This document shows positions 1-9,458 of a stretch of 34,561 bases of DNA, piece after piece (within the stretch, counting starts at the first letter, position 1; the number at the start of each line of letters is the position of its first letter). The stretch covers positions 1 to 34,561 of the forward strand of contig CALWXG010000026.1 of the NCBI GenBank assembly GCA_944385435.1, read 5' to 3'. The position numbers were made by a program, and so were the translations under genes. The stretch is from an uncultured Oscillospiraceae bacterium. GTDB lineage: Bacteria; Bacillota; Clostridia; Oscillospirales; Oscillospiraceae. The notes under the pieces were generated by a model. The model made no database searches. It was not told the origin of the DNA and was given only the letters and a program-made list of their open reading frames with translations.

Positions 1-151
1 CCTTTTCTCCGGACCGCATGCTCTGTACCGGAGCAATTCGCGAATGCTTCCCTCTCCCAAAAACAGGGGGTTCTCCTCTGCGTGTACAGGCGAAAGCTGC
101 TTCCTGGAACTATTGTATCATGTCTAGTTTTGGACGCCAAGAGGCATTTTT
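1..151. other. Edge region without a recognised gene
   Basis: I see no gene in this stretch. Together with the terminator that follows, it fills the 303 bases between the window edge and the end of the cardiolipin synthase gene. Open frames across it run into the antisense of that gene and have no ribosome site or recognisable protein. Confidence 0.5.
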
Positions 152-204
152 AAAAAAACAGCAATTTCGTTCTCATTTTGTAAATGAGTGTGAAATCGCT
201 GTTT
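152..204 (-). terminator. Rho-independent terminator after cls
   Basis: Read on the minus strand, arms at 192-204 and 156-168 pair over 13 positions with one G-T pair. An inner 7-bp stem (CTCATTT/AAATGAG, 172-188) sits inside. Seven T residues (complement of 152-158) follow directly. It lies about 100 bases past the cls stop and would end the murB-to-cls transcription unit. Confidence 0.8.
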
Positions 205-303
205 TCAGTGTCATATTTTCTAGATTCAGGCAGATTTTTAGTCTGTATTCTGGGAGTTCCCCTCAACTCATATCGAAAACCAGTTTTCTCTTACCGCCCG
301 GCA

Positions 304-1851
304 CTACAGCAGCGGTGCCATCAGCCGCAGCACGTCCCGCAACATTCTGCGTGCAAACGGTACCTTTTGGCAGTCCTCCAGGGTAACCTCTATACTTTTG
401 CTTTGGGTATCCAGGAAGTCATTCCGGATCTCCGCCACCGTAGGCGTATCATAGAGCAGCACTCCGTTTTCAAAGTGGAGAAACATACTGCGGTAATCCA
501 GATTCACGGTTCCCACCGTGGCAAATTTACCATCCGTCACAAAGTTCTTTCCGTGAATAAAACCGGGAGCATACTCAAAGATCCGCACCCCGGCCTTCAG
601 CAGCTCCGGATAGTAGGCCCGGGTCACCTCAAAGACGGTTTTCTTGTCAGGGATATGGGGTGTGATGATCCGCACATCTACCCCGGACTTTGCCGCCGAA
701 GTGAGGGCAACCGTGAGGGAGTAATCAATCACCAGATAGGGCGTGGTGATATATACATACCGGTTGGCCCGGTTGATGAGGTTGAGATAGACCGTCAGGC
801 CCACCGGCTCATCGTCCCAGGGGCAATCATGATAGGGCTGTACATAGCCGCTTGCCCCCCCGGGGGCAGGGGGCGGACAGTAAGGGGTAAACCGCTCCTC
901 CTCGCTGCGGGTGAAGTCCCACATAGAGAGGAAAGACACCGTCATGGACCACACCGCATCCCCCTCCAGCCGGACAGCAGTATCCTTCCAGTGTCCGAAC
1001 CTGGGCTTGACATTGATGTATTCATCGGCCATGTTGATGCCTCCGGTGAAAGCCACCTGGCCGTCAACGATCATATACTTCCGGTGATCCCGGTTGTTCT
1101 GCCGCAGGGACACCACCGGCACCAGCCGGTTGAACACCCTGCAGTGGATGCCGAACTTCTCCAACTGGGCGGGATAGTTCGCCGGCAGGGTGAAAATGGA
1201 GCCGATGTCGTCATAGATGACCCGCACCTCCACACCGGCCGCCGCTTTTTCTTTCAGGATGGCCAGCACTGAATTCCAGAGTTTTCCCTCTTCAATGATA
1301 AAATACTCAATGAAGATGTAGCGCCGGGCGGCACGCAGCGCCTCCAGAATATCGTCATAACACACGTCGCCCAGCGGGTAATATTTGGTTTTGGTGTTGC
1401 CGTACACCGGGCAGTGGACCGTATGCTCCAGATAGGCGGCCATTCGCCCTGCATCCTCTCCCTCCAGCAGAGCCAGTGATTTTGATTTCCCGCACTCATC
1501 CCCCAGTTGCTGCTCCATTCTCCGTTCCATGGTGCGCAGCCGTCTCTGGTTGAACTTGGACAGATGGTTGCCGCCCAGCAGCAGGTAGGCCAGAGATCCG
1601 AAGGGAATCAGGGCCAGCACAATGATGATCCAGCCGATCTTATAGCCTGGGTTGCTGGAGCTCCCCACAATCCACAGCACCGCTACCACAGATAAGGTCA
1701 GTGCCACGCCCCAGTACACGCCATAGTATTCACTGTCCTGAAGCCAGAGCAGCAGCATGATATACAGGGTAATCTGGGCAATGATCATGGTCAGCATAAT
1801 GCCCATGCGGTGAAACAGCAGTTTTCCGATTTTACTCAGCAGATGGTACAT
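304..1851 (-). CDS. cls: Cardiolipin synthase (phospholipase D family)
   Basis: This 515-residue membrane enzyme is expected to condense two phosphatidylglycerol molecules into cardiolipin and glycerol. Two N-terminal membrane segments (about residues 15-38 and 42-75) form the usual Cls anchor. Two HKD phospholipase D motifs follow: HRKYMIVDG in the middle and HGKNFVTDG near residue 430, each trailed by the expected GG/GTxN serine/asparagine region. The length fits the bacterial ClsA type. The start has AAAGGA seven bases upstream. It is the last gene of the minus-strand run, 29 bases after dnaE, and is followed by a strong terminator. Family assignment is firm; substrate detail is from the family. 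Confidence 0.95.
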   Translation of the reverse strand: MYHLLSKIGKLLFHRMGIMLTMIIAQITLYIMLLLWLQDSEYYGVYWGVALTLSVVAVLWIVGSSSNPGYKIGWIIIVLALIPFGSLAYLLLGGNHLSKFNQRRLRTMERRMEQQLGDECGKSKSLALLEGEDAGRMAAYLEHTVHCPVYGNTKTKYYPLGDVCYDDILEALRAARRYIFIEYFIIEEGKLWNSVLAILKEKAAAGVEVRVIYDDIGSIFTLPANYPAQLEKFGIHCRVFNRLVPVVSLRQNNRDHRKYMIVDGQVAFTGGINMADEYINVKPRFGHWKDTAVRLEGDAVWSMTVSFLSMWDFTRSEEERFTPYCPPPAPGGASGYVQPYHDCPWDDEPVGLTVYLNLINRANRYVYITTPYLVIDYSLTVALTSAAKSGVDVRIITPHIPDKKTVFEVTRAYYPELLKAGVRIFEYAPGFIHGKNFVTDGKFATVGTVNLDYRSMFLHFENGVLLYDTPTVAEIRNDFLDTQSKSIEVTLEDCQKVPFARRMLRDVLRLMAPLL

Positions 1852-1880
1852 GCAATATCCTTTCGCGCGAGGTTTTCTTT

Positions 1881-4800
1881 TCAGGTTTCCTTCAGCACCA
1901 CGTTGGCCCGGCCCAGCACTTCGTTCAACTCAGCCAGCAGCGCCTCATGGATCAGGCACCGGGTGCGCAGTTTCCGCCGGGTATCCTCCAGATAGACAAT
2001 GGCGGTGTCCTCCCCCGGAAACATATTCAACAGTTTTTTCAGCCAGGTGAACGGCTCCCCTCCGTCCGGAAGCCGGATCCAGAGCGTCTGGCTCCCGTTT
2101 TTCTCCGGCGCGGCAGACACGGCGCCCAGCGGGATGATCCGATCCACCATCAGCTGGGGATCCTTTTCATCCCGGGCAGAGACCCGTCCCGCCACCACCA
2201 GGGGCTGGCCCGCCTTCAGGTAAGGTCCGCTCTCCGTCAGCGTTCTGGAAAAGACCAGCAGCTCCATAGATCCGGTGGCATCCTCCAGCGTGACATAGGC
2301 CATCAGGGAGTTGTTCTTTGTGGTCTTGGTCCGGGCCGCAGACACCACACCGGCCACATTCAGCCGCTGGCCGTCCCCATAGGGATTCTCCTTCTCTCCG
2401 TCAGACCCGGACACAATGGCGGAAATGGGGACCACATTGTATTTTTGCACCTGGCTGCGGTATTCATCCATAGGATGACCGGACAGATACAGCCCCGTCA
2501 CCTCTTTTTCCATCTTCATCAGCTCACTGCGTGGAAATTCCTCCAGGTCGGGCAGAACCATCCCGGGCACCATACCGGATGTGCCCTGTCCGCCGAAGAG
2601 GTCAAACTGCCCCTCCAGATTCTTCTTCCGGTCCCGGGCGATGGAGTCCAGCACCTGTTCATACACTGCCAGCAGCTGACTGCGCCGGTATCCCATGCTG
2701 TCAAAGGAACCTGAGCGGATCAGGCTGTCCACCACCCGCTTGTTCATATCCGCGGCGTCGTACATCCGGCTGCAAAACTCCGGGAAAGACGTAAAGGCGC
2801 CTCCCTGTTCACGCTCTGACAACAGAGCGTTTACGAAGCTCTTTCCCACTCCTTTCAAGGCGGCCAGACCGAAGCGGATGTTCTCCCCGGACACGGTGAA
2901 GGCCGGCCCGGACTCGTTGATGTCCGGGGGCAGCAGGGCAATGCCGTTGTCCCTGCACTCGGCAATGTACTCCGCCACCTTGTCCTGGGAGTCCAGAACT
3001 GAGGTGAGCAGGGCTGCCATATACTCCCTGGTGTAATGGCACTTGAACCAGGCGGTCTGATAGGCCACCATGGCGTAGCTCATGGCGTGGGCCTTATTGA
3101 AGGCGTAATTGGCGAAGTCGTAGATCTCGTCGTAGATGGACTGGGCCACCGCCTCCGGAATGCCGTTGGCCATACACCCGGCGATGTTCCGGGCCGGGTC
3201 TCCGCGGAGAAAGGTCTCCCGTTCCCGCTCAATGTCCTTCACCTTCTTTTTGGACATGGCCCGGCGCACCATATCCGCCTGGCCCAAAGAGTATCCGGCC
3301 AGGCGGCGGAAGATCTCGATGACTTGCTCCTGGTAGACAATGCAGCCGTAGGTGACGGACAGGATAGGCTCCAGCATGGGATGCTTATAGGTCACCAGAT
3401 TGGGGTTCTGGGCGCAGGCCAGGAATTTGGGTATGGAGTCCATGGGGCCCGGACGGTACAGGGCAATGATGGCGGTGATATCCTCAATGCTCTTGGGCTT
3501 CAGACCCACACACACGCCGGTCATGCCGGCGGACTCCATCTGGAACACGCCGCTGGTGCGCCCCTCGGAGAGCATCCGGAATACCTCCGGATCGTCCTCC
3601 GGAATCTGGGAGGGGTCGAAATCCGGCTGACGCCTGCGGACCATCTTCACCGCGTCGTCCAGAATGGTCAGGTTTCTCAGGCCCAGAAAGTCCATCTTCA
3701 GCAGGCCCAGCTCTTCCAGTGTGGTCATGGTATACTGGGTCACTGTCACCTCGTCGTTGGTGGCCAGGGGAACGTATTCATAGACCGGCTTGCGGGTGAT
3801 GACCACGCCGGCGGCGTGGGTAGAGGCGTTTCTGGGCATCCCCTCCACCTTCCGGGCCAGATCCACCAGACGGCACACCTTCTCGTCCCCCTGGTACAGG
3901 TCGGACAGGCCTTTGGACAAGGTCAGGGCCTTGTCCAGCGTCATCTTCAGGTCGAAGGGCACCTGTTTGGCAATGGCATCCACCTCGGAGTAGGGCATGT
4001 TCAGCACCCGGCCCACATCCCGGATGGCCGCCTTGGCCTTCATGGTGCCGAAGGTGACAATCTGTGCCACATGATCCTGGCCGTACTTCCGGGCCACATA
4101 GTCGATGACCTCCTGCCGGCGGCGGATGCAGAAGTCAATGTCGATATCCGGCATGGTCACCCGCTCCGGATTCAGGAACCGCTCGAAGTACAGGGAGTAC
4201 TTCATCGGGTCAATGTTGGTGATATTCAGGCAATAGGACACCATGGATCCGGCAGCGGATCCCCGCCCCGGCCCCACCGGAATACCCTGGGATTTGGCAT
4301 AGCCAATGAAGTCGGAGACAATGAGGAAGTAGTCCACAAACCCCATCTGCCGGATGACCCCCATCTCCATCTCCAGCCGGTCCCGGTATTCCTGAGCTGC
4401 GTTTGGGTAGCGTCTGGCAAATCCCTCCCGGCACAGCTTTTCAAAATAGGCGTCCCCATCAGTCTCGCCGGGGGGCAGCTTGAACTCCGGCAGCTTGCGC
4501 ACCCCGAACTCAAACTCCAGGTTGCAGGCGTCGGCAATGATTCCCGTGTTGTCCAGTGCCTCCGGGCAGTTGGGGAACAGAGCCCGCATCTCCGCCTCGC
4601 TTTTCACATAGAACTCCTGAGTCTCAAAACGCATGCGCTGGGTATCCTCCAGCAGCTTGCCTGTCTGCACGCACATGAGTACATCCTGCATCTCCGCGTC
4701 TTCCCGGGTGAGGTAATGGGCGTCGTTGGTGCACACCAGGGGGATACCGGTATCCTCATGCAGGCGCAGGATACCGGAAATCACTTTCTGCTGGTCCGGC

Positions 4801-5336
4801 AGCCGGTGATTCTGCAGTTCCAGATAGTACCCGTCCTCCCCGAACAGCCGCCGCATCTCCAGAGCGTGAGCCTTGGCCCCCTCATAGTCCCCGGCCAGCA
4901 GCCGCCGGGGGATCTCCCCGCCCAGGCAGGCGGACAGGGCGATGAGCCCATCGCAGTGGGCGGACAGCAGCTCCAGATCAATGCGCGGTTTTACGTAAAA
5001 GCCCTGAAGAAAGGACATGGACACCATATAGGAGAGATTCCGGTACCCGGTCTCATTCCGGCACAGCAGAACCAGGTGCCGGGGAGAACTGTCCAGTTCA
5101 TGAACCCGGTCAAACCGGGTCCTGGGCGCCACATACACCTCGCAGCCGACAATGGGCTTGACCCCGGCTGCCTTGCACGCCTTATAGAAGTCCACCACCC
5201 CATACATCACCCCGTGATCGGTGATGGCCACGCTGTCCTGGCCTAATTCCTTCACCCGCCGGACCAACTGCTCAATGCGGCAGGCCCCATCCAGCAGGGA
5301 GTACTCCGTATGCAGGTGCAAATGTGTAAAGCTCAT
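1881..5336 (-). CDS. dnaE: DNA polymerase III alpha subunit
   Basis: This is the 1151-residue replicative polymerase subunit of the DnaE type. The N-terminal PHP domain is clear (THLHLHTEYSLLDGA at residues 4-18). The polymerase core contains GRGSAAGS and the catalytic palm motif PDIDIDFC with its aspartates. KAHAMSYAMVAYQTAWFKCHY marks the fingers and helix-hairpin-helix region. A C-terminal OB fold runs from about residue 1000 (LNVAGVVSAARTKTTKN onward). The length is close to the roughly 1160 residues usual for DnaE. No separate 3'-5' exonuclease domain is present. The start has AAAGGAT upstream. It lies 73 bases downstream of whiA, so the two probably share a transcript. Confidence 0.97.
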   Translation of the reverse strand: MSFTHLHLHTEYSLLDGACRIEQLVRRVKELGQDSVAITDHGVMYGVVDFYKACKAAGVKPIVGCEVYVAPRTRFDRVHELDSSPRHLVLLCRNETGYRNLSYMVSMSFLQGFYVKPRIDLELLSAHCDGLIALSACLGGEIPRRLLAGDYEGAKAHALEMRRLFGEDGYYLELQNHRLPDQQKVISGILRLHEDTGIPLVCTNDAHYLTREDAEMQDVLMCVQTGKLLEDTQRMRFETQEFYVKSEAEMRALFPNCPEALDNTGIIADACNLEFEFGVRKLPEFKLPPGETDGDAYFEKLCREGFARRYPNAAQEYRDRLEMEMGVIRQMGFVDYFLIVSDFIGYAKSQGIPVGPGRGSAAGSMVSYCLNITNIDPMKYSLYFERFLNPERVTMPDIDIDFCIRRRQEVIDYVARKYGQDHVAQIVTFGTMKAKAAIRDVGRVLNMPYSEVDAIAKQVPFDLKMTLDKALTLSKGLSDLYQGDEKVCRLVDLARKVEGMPRNASTHAAGVVITRKPVYEYVPLATNDEVTVTQYTMTTLEELGLLKMDFLGLRNLTILDDAVKMVRRRQPDFDPSQIPEDDPEVFRMLSEGRTSGVFQMESAGMTGVCVGLKPKSIEDITAIIALYRPGPMDSIPKFLACAQNPNLVTYKHPMLEPILSVTYGCIVYQEQVIEIFRRLAGYSLGQADMVRRAMSKKKVKDIERERETFLRGDPARNIAGCMANGIPEAVAQSIYDEIYDFANYAFNKAHAMSYAMVAYQTAWFKCHYTREYMAALLTSVLDSQDKVAEYIAECRDNGIALLPPDINESGPAFTVSGENIRFGLAALKGVGKSFVNALLSEREQGGAFTSFPEFCSRMYDAADMNKRVVDSLIRSGSFDSMGYRRSQLLAVYEQVLDSIARDRKKNLEGQFDLFGGQGTSGMVPGMVLPDLEEFPRSELMKMEKEVTGLYLSGHPMDEYRSQVQKYNVVPISAIVSGSDGEKENPYGDGQRLNVAGVVSAARTKTTKNNSLMAYVTLEDATGSMELLVFSRTLTESGPYLKAGQPLVVAGRVSARDEKDPQLMVDRIIPLGAVSAAPEKNGSQTLWIRLPDGGEPFTWLKKLLNMFPGEDTAIVYLEDTRRKLRTRCLIHEALLAELNEVLGRANVVLKET

Positions 5337-5409
5337 ATCCTTTCCCCTTTTCTGCGGGACCTGTATTTGATTTCAATTCGCCGCGGCCGGACCCGCCTGT
5401 GCGCCGATC

Positions 5410-6321
5410 CTACGCGCTTCCCTCTGCCACGCTTTCTGCCAATTCCATCAGCCGGCGCAGGCGGTGGTTCAGCGCCGACTTGCTCACCGGAGGATCGCAC
5501 AGCTGGGCCAGCTGGGCCAGTGTGAGCTCCGGGTTGTCCACCCGCAGCCGGGCCGCCTCCTGCAGCCGGGCAGGCAGAGCTGCCAGCATACCGGCCTGCT
5601 CCATACGGCGGATGCCCTCAATCTGCGTCTGGGCGGCGGCCACCACTTTGTCCAGATTGGCCGCGTCACAGTTCGCCCGGCGGTTGACACTGCCCCGGAG
5701 ATCCCGCTCCATCTTGGCCATCATCACCGACATGGCGGACAAAGGGGCGCCGATCTTGGTGAGAAAGTCCTCAATGTGGTCAGATTGTTTGAAATAGGTG
5801 ATATAATTTCCCTTCCGGGTGGTGTCTTTGGGTATAAACCCCACCTCCCGCAGTAGGGCGGGTACCTCCCGGCCCACATGGTAGTGGGAAGTGGCCAGCT
5901 CCAGATGATAGCCTTTCATGGGATCCGTCACCGAGCCGCCGGCCAGAAACGCACCCCGCAGAAAGGCCACCTGACAGTGCTCCTCCTCCAGATGGGCGAA
6001 ATTCACGTGGATGGACACTGCGCTGCCATACTCCAGGCCAAAGGTCTCAAAGATGGTGCGCAGCTTCTCCGGATCTTCCATCAGGAAGGTACCTTTTCCC
6101 GTCTCCTCCTCCGGAATCCGGTCAAAATTCAGATGGAATGCCTTCCGGAAGAGGACCGGCAAGCGCCGCTTCAGCTGCGGAGACTCTGTGATAATCCTCG
6201 CCTGGCGGCTGTGAAAGGTATTGCAGAACAGCAGGATGCCGTAGGCCTCCGCCTGGGCGCAGCAGCGCCGGTTCAGGCTCTGGCGGCACAGCTCCTGTTT
6301 GACCTGTGCGGAAAAGGTCAT
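5410..6321 (-). CDS. whiA: WhiA DNA-binding regulator
   Basis: This 303-residue protein matches WhiA, which has a LAGLIDADG homing-endonuclease-like fold and a C-terminal helix-turn-helix. In actinobacteria it controls sporulation and division genes; in Firmicutes it affects division and chromosome segregation. FLRGAFLAGGSVTDP (about residues 120-134) is the degenerate LAGLIDADG block. RANCDAANLDKVVAAA leads into the C-terminal helix-turn-helix, which ends with SKSALNHRLRRL. The start ATG has AGGAGG about 10 bases upstream. Order rapZ-yvcK-whiA is a widely conserved Gram-positive cluster, which supports all three calls. Confidence 0.95.
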   Translation of the reverse strand: MTFSAQVKQELCRQSLNRRCCAQAEAYGILLFCNTFHSRQARIITESPQLKRRLPVLFRKAFHLNFDRIPEEETGKGTFLMEDPEKLRTIFETFGLEYGSAVSIHVNFAHLEEEHCQVAFLRGAFLAGGSVTDPMKGYHLELATSHYHVGREVPALLREVGFIPKDTTRKGNYITYFKQSDHIEDFLTKIGAPLSAMSVMMAKMERDLRGSVNRRANCDAANLDKVVAAAQTQIEGIRRMEQAGMLAALPARLQEAARLRVDNPELTLAQLAQLCDPPVSKSALNHRLRRLMELAESVAEGSA

Positions 6322-6358
6322 AAAACATGTCCCTCCTGAGAATTGCGATCTGTTTCGT

Positions 6359-6428
6359 CCGGTCCGGAGGCGGGCTGCGCCGCCATGCCGGGAAGCGGAC
6401 GCACCCCGCTACGCCCGGCCCGGACCGG
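6359..6428. other. GC-rich inverted repeat between yvcK and whiA
   Basis: A nine-base outer stem (CCGGTCCGG at 6359-6367, CCGGACCGG at 6420-6428) brackets further GC-rich pairing in the 114-base gap after yvcK. There is no T-run, so it is more likely an RNA stability or processing element than a terminator. Function is unknown. Confidence 0.35.
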
Positions 6429-6435
6429 TCAGCGC

Positions 6436-7401
6436 TCAGAATATCTTGGTGGCCGCCTTCTGATGATACAGGTCCAGAACAGCCTGGGCCACCTTCAAAC
6501 CGGAGTGGCGGGCAAAATCGGAGTGTTCATCCGTCAGCGGCCGCATCACCACCTCGGCCCCCAGCAGCTCCACCTCCCTGCGGTCCACCTTCATGGGCTC
6601 GGCGTCCTCCTGGGAGTAACGTTCCAGCATGGCCCCGCTCACCGGTGCGGAATTGCACAGGCAGAGCTTTACCAGACCCGGCCCGCCGTGTTCCAGCAGG
6701 GCGGACACATGGTCCGCCGCCGTCATGCCCTCCGTCTCCCCGTCCTGGGTCATAATGTTGCAGACGTAGATTTTCAGCGCCCGCCGGTTATCCTGGATGG
6801 CCTCGGCAATGCCGTCCACCAGCAGATTGGGAATCACGCTGGTGTACAGGCTGCCCGGCCCCAGAAGGATGATGTCCGCCCGGGCAATGGCCTCCACCGC
6901 GGCGGGCAGGGCCGGCGGGTTTTCCGGCAGCAGCCGCACGTGGTGAATCCGGCAGTTCTGCTCCTTCTTGAAGGCAAAAATCTTGGACTCCCCGCACACA
7001 CTGGTGCCGTTTTCAAACGTGGCCTCCAACTGCACATTGGCGTTGGTCACCGGCAGAATGCGGCCGGTGATGGCCAGCACCTGGCTCATCCGGGCCACCG
7101 CCTGGTCAAAGGAGTCTGATATCCCAGTCAGGGCCGCCAGCAGCAGGTTGCCGAAGGCCTGCCCCGCCAGCCGGCCCTCGGTAAACCGGTAGGCCAGCAG
7201 CTTCTGCATCAGCGACTCGGTGTCCGCCAGCGCCTCCATGCAGCTGCGGATATCGCCAGGAGGCGGCATGCCCAGGTCCTCCCGGAGCATACCGGACCCG
7301 CCCCCATCATCCGCAACCGTGACGATGGCGGTCAGATCCTCGGTACATAATTTCAGTCCCCGCAAGATGGCGGACAGGCCGTGTCCCCCGCCCAGGGCCA
7401 C
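6436..7401 (-). CDS. yvcK: YvcK/CofD-like gluconeogenesis factor
   Basis: YvcK proteins have a CofD-like fold, bind UDP-sugars and are needed for correct cell shape on gluconeogenic carbon. The visible core contains [31 protein letters not shown] and [13 protein letters not shown], all typical of the family. At least 321 residues are encoded. The start is uncertain: the GTG at 7399-7401 falls inside the first beta strand of the fold and has no ribosome site. The frame stays open upstream, and a CTG at 7438-7440 overlaps the rapZ stop as CTGA, which would give 334 residues by translational coupling. Between rapZ and whiA as in many Gram-positives. Confidence 0.93.
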   Translation of the reverse strand: MALGGGHGLSAILRGLKLCTEDLTAIVTVADDGGGSGMLREDLGMPPPGDIRSCMEALADTESLMQKLLAYRFTEGRLAGQAFGNLLLAALTGISDSFDQAVARMSQVLAITGRILPVTNANVQLEATFENGTSVCGESKIFAFKKEQNCRIHHVRLLPENPPALPAAVEAIARADIILLGPGSLYTSVIPNLLVDGIAEAIQDNRRALKIYVCNIMTQDGETEGMTAADHVSALLEHGGPGLVKLCLCNSAPVSGAMLERYSQEDAEPMKVDRREVELLGAEVVMRPLTDEHSDFARHSGLKVAQAVLDLYHQKAATKIF

Positions 7402-7436
7402 AATGGCCGGGCCATTTTTACGTTCTTCCGTTACGA

Positions 7437-8300
7437 TCAGCCCCTTGTCATATCCCGGTGATTCTCGCCGGCCGCATAGCCCAGACTGCGGATATGTTCC
7501 GCCAGAGCATGGGTCACCGCCACTGAACGGTGGCGGCCCCCCGTGCAGCCGATGGCGATCACCAGCGCGCTCTTCCCCTCTTCCTCAAACTGAGGCAGGA
7601 GAAAATCAACCATACTCTCCAGCTTTTCCAAGAACTCCCCCGTCTGCGGATAGCTGAACACATAGTCCCGCACGCCGGCATCCAGGCCGGTCTGGGGACG
7701 CAGCTGCTCCACATAGAAGGGATTGGGCAGGAACCGCACATCAAACACCAGATCCGCCTCCAGGGGAATCCCGTATTTGAAACCGAAAGAGGTGACGGAA
7801 ATGCTCATCTCAAAGCGCCGCGCCTCCCCCGGGGCAAGGATCTCCAGTATCCGGTCCCGCAGCTTTTTGGCCGGCAGTGAGGTGGTGTCGATCACATACT
7901 GTGCCCGCTGCCGAACCGGTTCCATGGCCTGGCGCTCCCGATCCACCGCCTGGGTCAGGTTGAGCCCCTCCGCCATCAGCGGATGCGCACGGCGGGTCTC
8001 CTGGTACCGTTTGATGATGGTCTTGGTATCCGCCTCCACAAACAGGATCTGATAGTCAAACTGCATCTCCCGCAGGGTATCCAGCGCCTCAAACAGACCG
8101 TCAAAGTTCTCGCCGCCCCGGATATCACAGGCCATGGCCACCTGTTCATAGGCGCCGGTGCCCGCCAGGCACAGCTCGGCAAATTTTGGAATCAGCACCG
8201 GAGGCAAATTGTCCACACAGAAAAACCCGCTGTCTTCCAGCACTGACATCACCGTGGACTTTCCGGCCCCGGACAGCCCGGACACAATCAAAAATTCCAT
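7437..8300 (-). CDS. rapZ: RapZ/YvcJ family nucleotide-binding protein
   Basis: This 287-residue protein matches the RapZ/YvcJ P-loop family, which hydrolyses nucleotides and, in enterobacteria, acts as an RNase adapter for amino-sugar control. The Walker A motif GLSGAGKST is at residues 8-16. FFCVDNLPP follows, and the C-terminal domain has IAIGCTGGRHRSVAV. I chose the ATG at 8300 because GAGGGAGTGGCGGGG lies directly upstream and the protein then begins MEFLIVSGLSGAGKS, as expected. The open frame extends upstream only as antisense or overlap of murB. It starts 14 bases after murB and its stop overlaps a possible yvcK start. Confidence 0.95.
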   Translation of the reverse strand: MEFLIVSGLSGAGKSTVMSVLEDSGFFCVDNLPPVLIPKFAELCLAGTGAYEQVAMACDIRGGENFDGLFEALDTLREMQFDYQILFVEADTKTIIKRYQETRRAHPLMAEGLNLTQAVDRERQAMEPVRQRAQYVIDTTSLPAKKLRDRILEILAPGEARRFEMSISVTSFGFKYGIPLEADLVFDVRFLPNPFYVEQLRPQTGLDAGVRDYVFSYPQTGEFLEKLESMVDFLLPQFEEEGKSALVIAIGCTGGRHRSVAVTHALAEHIRSLGYAAGENHRDMTRG

Positions 8301-8314
8301 CCCCGCCACTCCCT

Positions 8315-9226
8315 CTATTTCACATACTTTACTTCCGGCTCCAACTCCACACCGGTCTCCCGGAACACCCGCTCCCGGATCTGATCCATCAGGGTCAGGA
8401 TGTCCAGACAGGTGGCATTCCCGGTATTGATGACAAATCCGGCGTGTTTTTCCGACACCTGAGCGCCTCCCACCCGCAGGCCCTTCAGCCCGCACTGGTC
8501 GATGAGGGCGGCGGCAAAATATCCCTCCGGCCGCTTGAAGGTGGAACCGGCACTGGGATACTCCAACGGCTGTTTTTCTTTCCGTTTGGCCATCAGCTCC
8601 GCCATCCGGGCCCGGATGGCCGCCGTATCCCCCGGCTGCAGTTCCACCGTGGCGGACAGGATAAGCCAGCCCCCCTCAGAGAATCGGGAGTGCCGGTAGG
8701 AAAAAGCGCACTCCTCCCCGCTCAGTTCCCGCACCTGGCCCTCACAGTCCATGGCCCGGACCTGACGCACCACCTGGCAGAGTTCCCCGCCATAGGCTCC
8801 GGCATTCATCACCATGCCGCCCCCCACGCTTCCGGGAATGCCATGGGCGAATTCCAGCCCGGTGAGGCCGCGGTTGGCCGCCTCCACCGCCAACTGGGCC
8901 AGTGTCAACCCCGCCCCAGCTGTCAAGGCATTCCCCTTTTCAGCGACTCGGCTCACCTTGGGCACCGTCTTCAGGACAAACGCATCCACACCGGCGTCAT
9001 CCGCCAGCAGATTGGACCCATTTCCCACACACAAGGGCTCCACGTCCGCCTCCAGGGCAGCTTGAGCCGCATGCAGCAATTCCTCTTCCGATGCCGGCAG
9101 CGCCATCAGGGCGGCCGGCCCGCCCACCCGGAAGGTGGTGTGGCGGCTCATTGGCTCGTTCCGGCGCAGCTCCAGGCAGGGCAGCTCCCGGCCCAGCCGC
9201 AGGGCCAGTCGTTCCAGCTTCGTCAT
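8315..9226 (-). CDS. murB: UDP-N-acetylenolpyruvoylglucosamine reductase
   Basis: MurB is the cytoplasmic FAD enzyme that reduces UDP-GlcNAc-enolpyruvate to UDP-MurNAc with NADPH in peptidoglycan synthesis. The 303-residue product has the FAD-binding block (HTTFRVGGPA, GNGSNLL, GIPGSVGGGMVMNAGAYGGE), the YRHSRF segment of type II MurB, the catalytic serine region PSAGSTFKRP and the C-terminal glutamate in LEPEVK. I chose the ATG at 9226 because GGAGGAACCGT precedes it. An upstream ATG in the same frame would add ten residues without a ribosome site. It is the first gene of the murB-rapZ-yvcK-whiA-dnaE-cls run. Confidence 0.96.
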   Translation of the reverse strand: MTKLERLALRLGRELPCLELRRNEPMSRHTTFRVGGPAALMALPASEEELLHAAQAALEADVEPLCVGNGSNLLADDAGVDAFVLKTVPKVSRVAEKGNALTAGAGLTLAQLAVEAANRGLTGLEFAHGIPGSVGGGMVMNAGAYGGELCQVVRQVRAMDCEGQVRELSGEECAFSYRHSRFSEGGWLILSATVELQPGDTAAIRARMAELMAKRKEKQPLEYPSAGSTFKRPEGYFAAALIDQCGLKGLRVGGAQVSEKHAGFVINTGNATCLDILTLMDQIRERVFRETGVELEPEVKYVK

Positions 9227-9290
9227 ACGGTTCCTCCTGCTCCCAAATATCCCCACACATTCAGGGTATCAGAGCTCATTCTAAACGTTG

Positions 9291-9319
9291 ATTATACCAG
9301 AATCCAGGAGAAAAGAGAA
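9291..9319 (-). promoter_or_regulatory. Extended -10 promoter of the murB run
   Basis: On the minus strand TGGTATAAT (extended -10; TATAAT is the complement of 9291-9296) lies about 65 bases upstream of the murB ATG. The -35 hexamer 17 bases further up (TTCTCT, 9314-9319) is weak, as is common when the TG extension is present. No gene reads the other way here. Confidence 0.65.
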
Positions 9320-9389
9320 TAGCTTTGCAAAATTTCCACCGGGCCTGTGAACTTCAACGGATAATCACACTTCCCGCATCACAGGAACA

Positions 9390-9419
9390 GCAGGGCCCCG
9401 GCGCCAGCCGGGGCCCTGC
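9390..9419 (-). terminator. Strong hairpin after the Cys-rich gene
   Basis: A perfect 13-bp GC-rich stem (GCAGGGCCCCGGC / GCCGGGGCCCTGC) with a four-base loop begins 39 bases past the stop of the minus-strand gene at 9459. Its T-tract is poor, so termination strength is uncertain. It separates that gene from the murB promoter. Confidence 0.55.
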
Positions 9420-9458
9420 CTCTGCGCGCCGGCACCTTCCGTTCCGGCCAGCCCCGGC

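Noticed and set aside
3036-5246. Long plus-strand open frame (736 residues) inside dnaE
   Set aside because: It is the antisense shadow of a conserved polymerase gene. It is rich in His, Gly and Gln, has no ribosome site and no recognisable domain.
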